Shown here piece after piece: positions 11,340-23,143 of a stretch of 64,000 nt of DNA. The notes under the pieces were generated by a model that made no database searches, was not told the origin of the DNA, and worked only from the letters and a program-made list of their open reading frames with translations. This stretch comes from Toxonevra muliebris. Taxonomy: Eukaryota; Arthropoda; Insecta; Diptera; Pallopteridae. A program made the translations under genes and the position numbers. Location: assembly GCA_963691655.1 (NCBI GenBank), contig OY829326.1:109279388-109343387 (forward strand), written 5' to 3'. Numbering within the stretch: the stretch's first letter is position 1; each line of letters opens with the position of its first letter.

Positions 11340-11610
11340 GCTCGAACTTATTTGTTTCACTGATTTCCCTTAGAAGCTCAGGAAGAGGGAGGGTATGTAC
11401 ATTATTCATACTCAAGACATCACAACCCAACAGCCTTAATTTGATTCTCGCGAACGCCGGACAGCTATAAAGATATTTGCTCCGTAGTATCGTTGTCCTT
11501 AAGACACGATTGGCAGGTTGGATTGGGGATGACGCACATATTGATCATGTGCTGACCACATGTGTTATGCCTGGTGATGACACCCACCAGTAATCTCAGA
11601 TCCTTTCTTC
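11340..11610 (-). pseudogene. LINE C-terminal fragment
   Basis: Minus strand reads LVGVITRHNTCGQHMINMCV, then IPNPTCQSCLKDNDTTEQ; after a frameshift it reads SCPAFARIKLRLLGCDVL, then LPLPELLREISE. This is the conserved tail of non-LTR polyproteins (Cys-x2-Cys motif, then CPxxARxRxxxLG). It is closely related to the + strand fragment at 31.9 kb ([14 protein letters not shown]). Confidence 0.75.
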
Positions 11611-11639
11611 TAGGTGCATATCACCATCAAATTTTATTG

Positions 11640-14600
11640 TCAATTAAGTCTAATTGTTATTTTTAGAAGTAAACATTGAGCAGATAAAAATGAGCACGCA
11701 AGATAAAAGAAAAAATATTATCGACCGACATGAACATAAAAATTTATGTCGTTTTAATTCTAAAAATTCACCAAATCTGGTTGTAAAAAACTCTGATTTG
11801 GCTACACTGCACTATAGGCTATATCGCAGTGTTATCTCATAATAATGGGAGTATTTCGCGAACTTATAATCAGAAAAGCTGATTTCAGAGTGTGTTAGAA
11901 ACGCGTCGTTGAGTGTATCTGATTAGCATAGCTGCTTCCATTTGGCCGCCATTTTCGTAATCATATTATTTTTCTGATTTTTCAAGTCAATATGATTTCT
12001 TAAAACTTTGACAGTTGACAAACTCGACATAAGCTCGAAATCGACCATAATTTGTTTTTTTTTTATAAAGAAATTAAAACATTTCACTGAAACCGGTTTA
12101 ATTTTTGTATACATGAACAGCGTTTGGTTGCGTTAGTGCAAAGAATATACAATACATAGATGGCGCATCTCTCAAAATTTTTCCAAAATATGTTGCTTTC
12201 GTTTCGGGTGCGGGCGGTCGCAGTAAAGAGGAAGAGCAAAACCACTCATTTATTTTACTCTCTCCCATGCACTCTCTTGGTGTTTTTTTTTCTTAGGTTT
12301 TTTCACATCTTTATAGAGTGCCACCAAGTGAGATAGCATATAGTTTCATAGGAATGGTTTTTTTGCGTTTAATATGTAGGTACATGTGTCAATATTGTTT
12401 TCCCACCTAATTGATTTTTTTTTTCAATTTGTGACCCAAAGTTATGGTCGTCGCAAACTTATTTTTTAGTAATATTCTTTTTTTGTATTCGAAAAAATAT
12501 AAAAAGTTTAATTCAATCGGTATTCAAAATTTATTAAAAAACATTTATTTTAGAATGTTTTTAAGCGGCACGCACCCCCAGTTATAACTTTAAAAAAATC
12601 GTTTTTTTTTTTGTTGCATTTCAAAAAACCAATTACATTTCAAAACAATTTCTTGACATTAAAGTTGAAACTTTAACTCATATCGTCCCAACGTTCGATT
12701 AATCGAACAGCAACTTTGAAAATTCGTCAAAAATACATTTAGAAACATAACCAAAAGTAATCACTGTATAATATTTTAATATATACTGACTTTAAAATTG
12801 CATTTAAATAATTTAAAAATATTGTTTTACCTGAATTCAAGGCCAGATGTCTGTTCATCCTTTTTTGGAAGTTGGGTTTGAAAATCAACAAAAAAATAGT
12901 AAAATTAATTATTTTGCATTGAAATGACAAATTCGCCTAGATAAAATAACAAACTTGATGTGAAAATTACAACTTCACTGGTCCTTATACATTTTCTGTA
13001 GTTGACCAAACTTTTGTAAAAAAATGTATGGCAGAATTCAACAAAAATGCATTTTTTCTGTTTTTAACTTATAATAACTTCTAAAATAATGAGTTTAATA
13101 TATTTGATTCGATTGTTGAACTTTTCGATAATAAAAAGTTTTTACAAAAAACTTTAGTAGTTTAACCAGAAAAAATTCTTGAAAAGTTTATATTTTTTCG
13201 CGACACAACTGTGGATTTGAATTTTATAATCTGTGACATACATAAATACTGCTAAATAATGAAATATCTGCTCATATTGCAAGCACCAAAAAAAAAAACA
13301 TGAAAAAACGAAAACACAAAGCTTCTCCCTCTCATTAAACAAAGACAACAGCAAAAAGAAACAAATAATTTCAGCCATTGCTCATTGAGGACACCACAAT
13401 CTTGAGAGTAAATTGAAGGCAGTTATGGCTTCATAGAACAAAATTTTTATACAAATAAATTTGTACGTGATGCGCCTTCTATGTATTATATATTCTTTGG
13501 TTAGTGCTTTTTGCTAGGTGATTTTTTATATGTATACGTGTCAGTTCGCCGTCGCACCACATTTTTTCGAGACCGAGACTGATGGGGTAAAGTCTTGTGC
13601 TCTTTCCCCTCTCATCTATACAAAAACGATGTCGGTCCGAGGAGCTGTCTAGTGTGTGCAGGCTCAATGATTCTTAAACATTTTGCAACTGATGCATGAT
13701 GCCGTTTCTAAGACGCAAATACTGATTACTGATTTTTTATTATTCACTTTGAAATCAGATTTTCTAGTTTTACGTCCGGGAAACCCAACCAAGGTGTTAA
13801 ATGTATGCCTATACATGTATGAGTTATTGTATATGGCATTCAGTTGGCTTGGGTGTTTACACATCAAATTTCTTGCGTGTCTTGCACGCATCCATTATTT
13901 TTATTCAACTTGAGACTAATTTGTATAAATAAATTACAATTGCATTTAATTCTGCTTTTACCGATTTGTACCATTTTTATTCAAAAAGTAACTGATCCTT
14001 GACAAAAAATTAACTTAAAATAAGGTGAGACCCCTAAAAATTTTAGTCCTAAGTCCAGATTCTGCGAGTGCATTCGAAATTCCAAATATGCAGTTTCTTT
14101 TTATTTGACTAGACCTACAACATACAAAGCCAACTTTTTTTTACTGTAACATTGTTTTATCAGTTCAGAAATAAACTTTCCATCTTTTAACTGAAGAGTT
14201 ATTTTCAAATCAATATGTACTCGCTGCTTGGTTGTGAATAATTCTAGCTCTAGTTAACTCGGATAATTTGATGTTACAACTTTTTCAAAGAGAATGTGTT
14301 GATAAGGTTGAATAGCAACAAAAACCCTTCATATTCCAAATATGGTAAGTATTAAGAAATACAAATATGAACTGTATTCACCGCTCAAACTCATAAGGGA
14401 TTTATGATGTTCGCTCTTACATATGCCAATTTATGTAAGCAATTTTATTGAGTTTATAAGCCAGAAGAGGGAAGAAAAGAAAACTAGAATTTGCTTTCTA
14501 GAATAAAAAATATAAAACAAACTATTTATTGTTTTCATGTTCTACTTAATATGTACATATAAACAAATACCTAAAGATTAGACAACTTGGAAATTTCTTG

Positions 14601-15780
14601 TTAACAATTCTTAAACTTTCAGATTTTTATTTTTTATTTCACATATCAAAAAGTTTATTCAGTTGTAATCTACATATTTGAAAAGAAATTAAAATGGAAA
14701 CTTCTAGAGAAATTAAATTATTACCGATTTTACTTCAATTACAAAATTTATTCCAATCGAGATAGAAACAATAATGATTTTCTTACGTCATCGCTTCAGC
14801 ATATTTCTCCTAAAACCAAAAATCAAACAAAAAAATCCTTTTTTTTACATTTTGCAAAGAAAAACAAAGAAAATATCGAAGGAATTCTTTGAAATCAAAT
14901 TTTAAGAAATAACAGATTTGTGTGTTCACACACACATACACACACACACACACACACGAATTCACTGCAAATGTAAATTACCACTTAAAATACTCAAAAT
15001 CAATAAAACCCGTAAAAGCAGAATTCGAGAAAATTTTTTTTATTTATTTTTTCTATTTTTTTTTTTTATTGTACTTTTTACATTTTCTCTATGTGAGAAA
15101 ATTACTTCATTCGTCGTTGTCGTCGTCGTAGTTAAATCAAACAAAAAATGATTTGCATACCAAATTGACTACTCACTCAATTGCCTTACAACCTTATGCA
15201 AAAGTAAAACAGAAGAAATTCTGTGTGTATATGAAGTGCTCAAGTGAAAAAGGTAGTCAAATATTTTTCTGGACTTGCTTACTTCACTTCATAAAATGCA
15301 TTGATGTGTAAAAAAAAAGGAGGGGAAAACAAGTGAAGGCAACATTTGTTATTGTTGAATTTAAAAGTAAAAGAACATCATCGATTTTATTGTTAAAGAA
15401 TTTTTTGTTTTGTTTTTAAATTAAAGCCTATTATTTGTTGAATGAGAAGAAAATGTGTGAATTGAGCAGGTATAATTTACGCATAAACATCTGCTTAAAT
15501 TTGTCAATATTTTTAAAATTCTAAACAATTACTCTAATTGGCAGGTATCGTATAAAGTTTTGATAAATGCTTTGAAAAGTAATAAATGATCGCATAAATA
15601 CATTCTCTTCAATTGGGTGTTCGCTCTCTTTCTCTTTTGTGCTTATGTATTATAGTTATTTTTTCACTCTCTTGAGGATAACTTGAAAAATTAGTTAATT
15701 GATGTATTTACGTATTATGTAATGCATATTAAAAACTTTGTAAAGACAAATGCAATTAAAAAAGGATACTAATTTTAGTT
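11640..15780. other. Non-coding, nothing recognised apart from simple repeats
   Basis: Over 4 kb of AT-rich DNA with poly-T tracts and a (CA)n microsatellite at 14927-14957. The open frames 14918-15151 are translations of that microsatellite and adjoining T-rich DNA. No domain, tRNA or TE termini recognised by eye. Confidence 0.45.
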
Positions 15781-15784
15781 TTAA

Positions 15785-16443
15785 CCCTTTTTAACACGGG
15801 ACCGTAAGGAAACCAGAGGAGATAGCGCAAAACCCGAATCTGGATTCGTATTGTTAGACCCCAATTTATTGTTACTATTTTTGATCGAAATAAACATTTT
15901 GTGTCTCTGAAGATGTAATCTTTCATGGGTCACCGGTGACCGTGTGGCCCTAAATGGGATTTTTTTTACAATCTTTTTCTGTACATTTTTATTAGATATT
16001 TTTTTAAAGATAGACAAAGTAACTTAATAATAATTCGTCACTTAACTCTTTCTTGACAGTAAGAAACAAAGAAGAGCAAAAGCAAAAGCGAGCCTAGATT
16101 CGCATTCTTCATACCCCACTTCATTGTAAAAGAGTTATTTAAAAGTTCCCATTGAAGACCTTAAGGCTACCGTTGACCTAGACCAAAATTGTGTTTTTCC
16201 GACAACATTTTAAAAATCTATTTGGACAAATTTTATAAAAATTGTGAGCGATTGAAAATCTAAAAATAATTGATTTTTTCGCTTTGATCCACAACAGTTC
16301 CGTTATTAAAAAAATATTTGTTAATTAAAGAATCATCAATTCTCTTTCTAAGAGAACTAATTTTATAAAAATTTATTGAATAGTTTTTAAAAAATCATAA
16401 AAATTAATCATGTGACACCGGTGACACGATGGTACCGAAAAGG
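15785..16443. mobile_element. piggyBac-like non-autonomous element (candidate)
   Basis: Flanked by TTAA at 15781-15784 and 16444-16447. Left end CCCTTTTTAACACGGGACC, right end GGTACCGAAAAGG. The right end closely matches that of the 53.8-kb candidate (ATACCGAAAGGG then TTAA). Terminal repeats are short and imperfect, and the interior codes for nothing recognisable (frame 15781-16017 has no known domain). Confidence 0.5.
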
Positions 16444-16637
16444 TTAAAGAGTATTTAATATAGCTACTTACATCTAAAGAAAAGTGGTGAAGGAAAAACG
16501 AGAGTGGGTGGGAAGAGAGAGTAGGAGAAGTAACGAAGATTACTTTATTGCTCGTAAGAAATAGAGTTTAAAATACTTACACTCTCCCAAATAACTGGCT
16601 TCGTTAATAAAGAAGCTCCGGTGCAATATATGTAGAG

Positions 16638-17060
16638 TAAGGTTAGGTTAGGTTTAGAGGGATGTTCTCAGAAATACTGCGCGTCTACGGGGGTCAAAAT
16701 TTGGTCCATTATGATGTCCCCATGCATTTGGAATCCTCCACCTACGAACCAGATCTCAAAGGACTCTACTCATCCTGAAATCACTTAGTACTATTAATGA
16801 ACCTTACAAGGTCAGTTGGCAGAATCTCCGCCAGGTCTTCCATTTCTTCAAATAGTCTGTCTCCTAGAAAACGGATTTGATGGACTTGGAAATTGGGGCA
16901 TTTACAGGGAAAATGGTAGATGGTCTCATGTTCTTCTTCATCTTCACAGCTTCTGCAGTTGTTTGGTGCTGCGACCCCAAGGCCTCAAGGCCATTGCGCC
17001 AATAACACAAAAGCCTGTGAGTATTCCAGCTAGAACTCGAGTTTGTTTTCTTTTTATGTA
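16638..17060 (-). pseudogene. LINE C-terminal fragment with CCTAA tail
   Basis: Minus-strand frames read RTRVLAGILTGFCVIGAMAL, shift, then NCRSCEDEEEHETIYHFPCK, CPNFQVHQIRFLGDRLFEEM and LPTDLVRFINSTK-stop: the C-terminal zinc-knuckle-like segment of a non-LTR polyprotein. About 130 bp of 3' UTR follow and then an (AACCT)n-type tail, seen on the + strand as aaggttaggttaggtt at 16640-16655. Confidence 0.82.
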
Positions 17061-18929
17061 GAGTAATATTGCACTTCTTTTTGAGCGTTTTGTGATAATT
17101 CCTTGGTCAATGCTTTTGATTCGTTTTAAACTTTCACTAAAGTTTTTTCTCTGGACTCTAAAAATATTGAGATACAGTTTGTCGGGAAATATTTGCAGAA
17201 ACCACAGATTTTCCTATCATTCATTTTCTCCTAGCAGAGTCAAGGTCCAAGAAATTTTGTGAGATTAAAGTAATCTTAATTTAATGCTACTTTTCTATAA
17301 ACATTTGTTAGGTTAGCCCTAGAATACTTTGTAGTGATGTCGATTATTGCTCCAATTCGTATCGTATCTTGGTATCAACAGCCTACTTATTTACAGGTGT
17401 AAACTTCTTACGTCCACTCAAAGATTACAGCAAAAGTTAAGTTGTGGTTGTCTCACAAACCAAGACTTCTTGGGCTTACAAGACCTGTCTCTTTAAAGTG
17501 CAGCAATGCTCTTTGAAAAAACCGGATTTCTGACACGTGTGCTAAGCTTTTGGAAAATTATAATTCTTTTAAGCTTAACCTTCCATTTAAGATGCTCGCT
17601 TAAGTTTTTACGTCATCAGCACACTGGCATCTGTTATGCCAACAATCAAATCTGTAATGGGAAAATGTTTATTTTAGAATGACATGGAAGCTCAAAAAAA
17701 AAAAAAAAAAACAAAAACCAAAACTGTAGCTGTCTTTACCATAATTTCAAAATTGATGTCCCTCTTGGGTGTAAGTGGATACACATTAAGAATGTAAAAG
17801 ACACTTTCATGTTTTTCAATCAATCAAGTTGTTACGATGACAATAAATAAATCAAAACGAGTGCACACAAACATTAATTTGAGTATACAAAAAAAAAAAA
17901 AAAAAAAAGAATTAGTTATAGCGTATTGACATTTTGCAAATACGTACAAAAATCGAAGCTTATAAGTTATAAAATTAGAAAAGTATAAAAAATCACAAAA
18001 ATAATGGGATGTGTTTCTGATTATGCTTGCGAACTTAAAAACTAAAAATAAAAAATGATCTTTGTTAGGTTTAGCGATTTCATTTTTTTTTTTTTTGTTA
18101 AAATTGAGTATTAAGTTGAAGAAAATTTTTGCGGCTTAAATCTTTAAAGCATATGCCTAAGCAAATATTTCTATATACATAGAACAAATATGTTTCCTAT
18201 ATACTTGCATATATAATATATACCAAAGTATTGTGTGTTAGTTACTGCAGCTCAAGTTCACATGCCACATTTCATTTCCACATACTTTTTTTTCTCTCCA
18301 ATTTCTTTGCCAAGTGTTAGCTATTTTTGTGCACTTTTTTTTTTGCCAAAATTGAGTATACGAGCTTAAAACGTATACACACGTGCATACAATAGTTTCG
18401 TGCATTTATTTATTTTTTTTTTGTGTTGTTATTTTTCCAATAACACGTAAACGATTTCAAATTCTTAACTTGAAAGTTATGTAAGCAATTTATTTCAATT
18501 GTTGATAAAATTGTGTATTTTTTCATGTTTTGTGTTGCAGTAAAATATTTTTGTGCTCGATTTAAGCGAAAAATGCACAATATGTTTTATAGTTTTTCCA
18601 TTTCATGCCTTGGGGTGATATTGATAAATAAGTTGATTTTAGAGTTAAACAAAAATAAATGTTTGAAAAAATATTGCAACTTGTCACAAATGTGCAAAGT
18701 TGTTTGGGCATACATTCATGCATGCATACGTATATGTGTATGAAAATCCCTACTCAAACTTTTGAGGACATATAAACAATAAAAAGTAATAAAATTCACG
18801 TTATTACGTTGAAAGATTTGATAATGTACATATAATAAAACTAATACAAAATAAAGTAGTATATTTTATTTTAGTATATTTAACTCTTTACAACTTAGAA
18901 AGAAGAAAATGTTTCATGGTCATGGCTTC
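17061..18929. other. Non-coding, nothing recognised
   Basis: AT-rich with A-runs at ~17695-17711 and ~17889-17908 and T-runs at 18082 and 18410. No coding or TE boundary seen. Confidence 0.45.
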
Positions 18930-19215
18930 ACATGGAAGACAGATGTTAAGTCAGTAACAAATAAAATTTGCTGGATGTATACAACAATGGCTGGCCGTAC
19001 CATTTATAACATATGGAGTAGTAGCAAAGTCAACGAGAGCTCAACTAAAAGCAGCAAAAGCAAAATTAGGAAGAGTTCAAAAGTCTTTGTATAACAGAAG
19101 CGATGCGAACATGTACGACTGCAGCTTTAGAGGTATATTTGAGCTCAGTCCATTACTCCTCGTAGTAGAGGAGCCCAAGGCAGCAATCGAAAGAATACCA
19201 AGAGATAAACGATCA
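18930..19215 (+). pseudogene. LINE reverse transcriptase C-terminal fragment, frameshifted
   Basis: Pieces in two frames: TYGVVAKSTRAQLKAAKAKL then GRVQK, and LCITEAMRTCTTAALEVYL. This is the thumb region typical of jockey/R1-type reverse transcriptases (xTYGxxxW...KLxxVQxxxxLxITGAMRTxPTAALE). Confidence 0.7.
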
Positions 19216-19329
19216 ACGGGAAGATAACCAGGCAAAAGGCAACTATCTTTTGGAAAGACCCTAGTACAGAATAAATAAACTACATAATTTTGAGAAACAC
19301 TTCGTTGTAAAAGTTAATAGTAGTGTCCG

Positions 19330-19425
19330 ACCGAAACCGACTTTTTTGGCCGAAACCGAAACCGAATTTCGGCCATTTTTCTAATATTCGGCCAAAACCC
19401 AAACCGAAACTTTTTAATATATATG
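19330..19425. repeat. Short tandem repeat of CCGAAA units
   Basis: Repeated CCGAAACCGA / GGCCGAAACC words on both strands (for example 19337-19372 and the GGCCAAAACCC variant at 19390). Immediately precedes MITE copy 2. Confidence 0.6.
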
Positions 19426-19433
19426 TATATATT

Positions 19434-19678
19434 TGTGGTCACAAGGCATAACAGCATAAGTATGTTTTTTGTATTTTACAGTAAAGCACTTCAAAGGTTC
19501 AAGTGCTAAGAGTAATCAGGTTGAGTTGTACTATTTTTCCACCCTAATATCTCGTAAACCACTGAACCGATAGTCATAAAATTCTGACACAATATGAAAA
19601 CGGATATGAAGATTCAAATTATGATAATAACTCGAATTCGACAAAACTCGAGTTGTGTTGTTATTGCTTGTGACCACT
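19434..19678. mobile_element. Short MITE, copy 2 (family of 10428-10643)
   Basis: Begins TGTGGTCACAAGGCATAACA and ends with the inverse (TTGTGACCAC). Shares interior words with copy 1 (ACCACTGAACCGATAGTCAT, CAAAACTCGAGTTGTG). It carries an extra ~30 bp relative to copy 1 around 19590-19620. Confidence 0.8.
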
Positions 19679-19759
19679 GATATGTTAAAAACAAAATTCA
19701 AATCATTTTAATTTTTTTTTAAATTAAAACTCAAAAAAAAAAAAAATTCATGTACATTC

Positions 19760-20054
19760 GGGTGTACCAATTTTTTTTTTTTTTAAAGTACGTTGACAGA
19801 AAAATCCTATATTCGATTCTGATCAACTTTGCCGAAGAAAGTATGGCAAAAAAATGGATCCTACCCCACCGTAAAATTCGAATAAGTTTCAGTACTACGT
19901 ACTGTAGTTGTTTGAATTAAAATCGATAGTTACTTTTAATATTACTTTAACTTCTACGAATTTTACGGGGGGTAAGCTCCATTTTTTTGTCATAGAATGT
20001 GGAACTCTTCTCTCGGTACTCCGAAAAAAATTCATCCATACAAACTGGTACGCC
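19760..20054. repeat. Palindromic MITE-like element (295 bp)
   Basis: Outer ends GGGTGTACCA and TGGTACGCCC are inverted. Inner inverted blocks are ATGGATCCTACCCCACCGTAAAATTCG versus CGAATTTTACGGGGGGTAAGC and TCCATTTTTTTG. No coding potential. Confidence 0.65.
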
Positions 20055-20599
20055 CTAATAATACTTATATATGTATATATAAAATAACAAAAATATTATT
20101 TTAACAATAAAGAAAATACATATTAAAGGCACTAAAAAAAATACATTTTGTGGTATAGGTAGAAATGAAATTCACATTTTTATTTTAATATTCAAAATTG
20201 AATAACTTTATGTTTTATGCTAAAAATACAAACAGTCCTTTGCATACTGAAATGCAATTTACAGTAAAATTTATATAATAGTAAGAATAAATGCGAAAGT
20301 GTAGAATATAATTTCACATTCATTTGCCTTAACAAAAATAATTTGCGTATATGCGGACTCAGAAAACTCCTCTGTAAAATAGGGATTGAGGGAATCTCAA
20401 TATGTACTTAGGTTTTGCATTTGCAATGAGGAAAATAAATCATCTGAACATATTTAAGCTCATTGTGATGCATAGATTCACGAAAGAATGAAATATCTGT
20501 TTATGTACCAAGTGCTCATTGCAAAGTCAAAGGTTGAGACTTGGGCGACTTACTCAAATTGCTGCGGGAAAGGAGGTAGCAAATGCCTGACGCATCATC
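20055..20599. other. Non-coding, nothing recognised
   Basis: AT-rich stretch with no feature that could be supported. Confidence 0.4.
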
Positions 20600-20980
20600 A
20601 AAGATGTCATCACACTAATGGTATGCAGGACTTGCACTCATCAAAATCTTCCCCCTTGTGACTTGTACCCCCCTGGAACCGCTGTTTTCGGACTACCATC
20701 GCTGTATCTGCGTCTAGGTCCCGCTTTTTTGAGCGTAACACGTACTCAATAAAATTGGCTATTAATCGCCAGTTCTCTTTGCTCGCTGTTATATTCACGG
20801 TCACATATTCATCGGTGAGAGATCCCAGTTTGCCTTCTAGCTCTCGTCGCCTAAGTTCTCGTCGCCGTAGATACATTCTAGTCTTACGACTTTGCCTATG
20901 TTGAACAGGTATTTCTGGAAGTACCCGTGTTCAGGTAGTATCTGAGTTATGTAGTAGTTTACTTCCCCGAAGGGTCGATT
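20600..20980 (-). pseudogene. R1-like LINE C-terminal fragment
   Basis: Minus strand reads YYITQILPEHGYFQKYLFNI, GKVVRLECIYGDENL, then after a frameshift LEGKLGSLTDEYVTVNITAS, KENWRLIANFIEYVLRSKK. This matches the R1-clade pattern (YxLTQxLxGHGxFxxYLxxIGK...CxxC...LExxxGxLTxxN...ENWxxVxxFxxxVL). The Cys/His knuckle is partly lost. Confidence 0.75.
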
Positions 20981-21639
20981 GCATCATTTTTCCACGCTTT
21001 GGTTTATCCTTGCGGTCTACCTTCCTTTTGTTTCTTGTCACAAACGCAATGTATGGGCTCTAGTTCCCATCCGTGTGTTGTTTCTGGTATCGTGTTTTTT
21101 CTACATCCAGAGCTGTAGCATTGGGGAATATAAGTAAACGCGAAATTTTAAAACTCATTATTAGTTGTATATTTCACTACATTCTCACTTGTTGCTTTTA
21201 ATATGAGAAAATTTTAAAAATTATGGAGTCGAACAAAGAGGTAAGAATACATGATTTATTTCACATTTTTTGATGCGATTTTGATTTGGTTCAATATAAT
21301 ATAGTTTCAATTAACAAATTGCATTAAAAGTTCGAGCGAAAATAATTTCGTGTGCATGTTTGATGGCAATGAAAAGTGCCGCTTTTTTATGTAACGTTAC
21401 TAACGAAATTGGGGAAAAAGTTTTTTTAACCATAGTCCAATAAGTTAACCAATTAGATAAGCTAACTTCTTTTCAAGTACTTTTACTTTTTGAATAAATA
21501 TAAAAATTAAATGAATGCAGCCTCTGTCATGGCATACTCAGCCATCAAACATGTGTACCGTTACTAACGACTTTCAGTAAAAAAAAAACTTGTGTTCAAT
21601 TAAGCTCAATAAACAGCTTTTGTGTTAAATGTATGATTA

Positions 21640-21800
21640 TTTAGGACTTCTGCAACAGACATAACATAGTTTCACCTATGCGTATCCTTGTTTGTTCTTT
21701 ATTAAAGTTTGAAAAATTATACTTCTAAAGCTGTAGACAAAAGCGGGTTAATACTTTTTCTTAAATTTTTAGTTTTTTATATACTCTAATCTTTTGCGAA
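21640..21800. repeat. Repeat shared with the piggyBac-like element at 53.8 kb
   Basis: Words such as TATTTAGGACTTCTGCAACAGA, CGTATCCTTGTTTGTTC and AAAGTTTGAAAAATTATACT align in the same orientation with 53860-54030. Element ends were not found here, so this is a fragment. Flanking 20981-21639 and 21801-22739 show nothing else recognisable. Confidence 0.65.
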
Positions 21801-22739
21801 CATCCTCGTATAATAATATTTTCACTTTCCAAGGCCAACAGCATTGTACGGCCCTGGCAAAGTTTGGATAATACAAAAATTACAACAACAAAAAGCCTTT
21901 TTAAAGCAAATTACTATATAAACGTGCCAACCTCCGATAATTTTATTTCATTAACATGAGTTGCTCCATTTCGACTTATTCAACAGTGCTGAATCTCTAC
22001 TTAGTTACTGAAATCTATTTCCTATCTTAACTTATAAAGCTTAATCGCCTTTCTTGCTATAGCTTCCCAATAACTAATAACTACGAATGTACAGCCTTCA
22101 CAAACAATGTTTCATTGTTTTCCTTGCTATGGTTTTCTACATATGCAGTTTTAAGCAATTCGTTTTTGTGGGAGGTTCCACTCTACCTTATCGAAAACCA
22201 ACCTCATTCTGCCCTATAAATACTTTTTATATACCACGACATAAATTTCCATTGTCCTCCTAGCTTTGATTTCTCAGATAAACCTTTTCAAACACTTCCT
22301 TTGTATGGAAGGTGCCACTGCCACTTAGTTCAACCAACTCGCTTTTTTCTTGCAGCATCCCACTGGCAAAAAAAGTTCTCGTGCCAAGTATTAAAAATGA
22401 ATTACAAATAATTCAAATAATACACCGTATTTAAAATCAGGGTTGCATAGAAAAGTTCAAATCCACTAACTCAAGTCTACTCATATTTTACCACAGAATA
22501 CTATTGACAAATCACATTTGCATTCCAAATCGTAGTACCGCACTATAAATAGTTCCTGAGATAACCAATAATGAAAATTCAAGTTGTATAGAAGGTGCCC
22601 GTCCTCTTTTGCAATCTCACCCACGTTTGTCTTACAGGATGATTTTATTAACTAACGTCCTTGGATCAAATTTTAGTACTTTTATGTAAATGATTATGGA
22701 GATTTACTGAAAAATGCATTCAAGTGGGCATGGGAAATG

Positions 22740-22767
22740 CCTCCCGCCCCCCCCCCTCCCCCCCCTT
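22740..22767. repeat. C-rich homopolymer tract
   Basis: About 26 of 28 bases are C in otherwise AT-rich DNA. No associated coding feature. Confidence 0.8.
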
Positions 22768-23143
22768 GTTCACAAATGACCAAGCTCTGACCAATCACCA
22801 CCACTAACATCTCGCTTTTACACACGCATTTTCATTGTTTTCCTATGGTTCCTCAGTTACGTCGTTTCAACAATCCATTTGTATGATAGAAGCTTATACA
22901 AAAATCCTATGGAAAAAAATAATTTCAGTTTTTCGCAAATTTTGCGATTTTCCGGGCAACATCTCCCATTTTTCTTTCCGTAAGAACTTTATCCTGACAA
23001 TTACGAACACAACAAAAAGAAATCAGCAAAATTGGTTGAGCTTTTATCAAATAATGATCTTTCAAACATGCGGTAATTGATAGCTCCGCAACTACAAGAA
23101 ATACACAAAAACTGTTCTCCCATGAAATATCATACTTTGGCAG

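Noticed and set aside
14918..15151. Open frames with His-Thr repeats
   Set aside because: Translation of a (CA)n microsatellite and T-rich DNA.
20610..20876. 88-codon minus-strand frame as a host gene
   Set aside because: Matches the R1-like LINE C-terminal pattern and continues the broken frame to its left.
21222..21241. ATGGAGTCGAACAAAGAG followed by gtaaga as a Frequenin first exon
   Set aside because: Encodes MESNKE, ends in the wrong phase for the split Phe codon and lacks the MGK myristoylation start.
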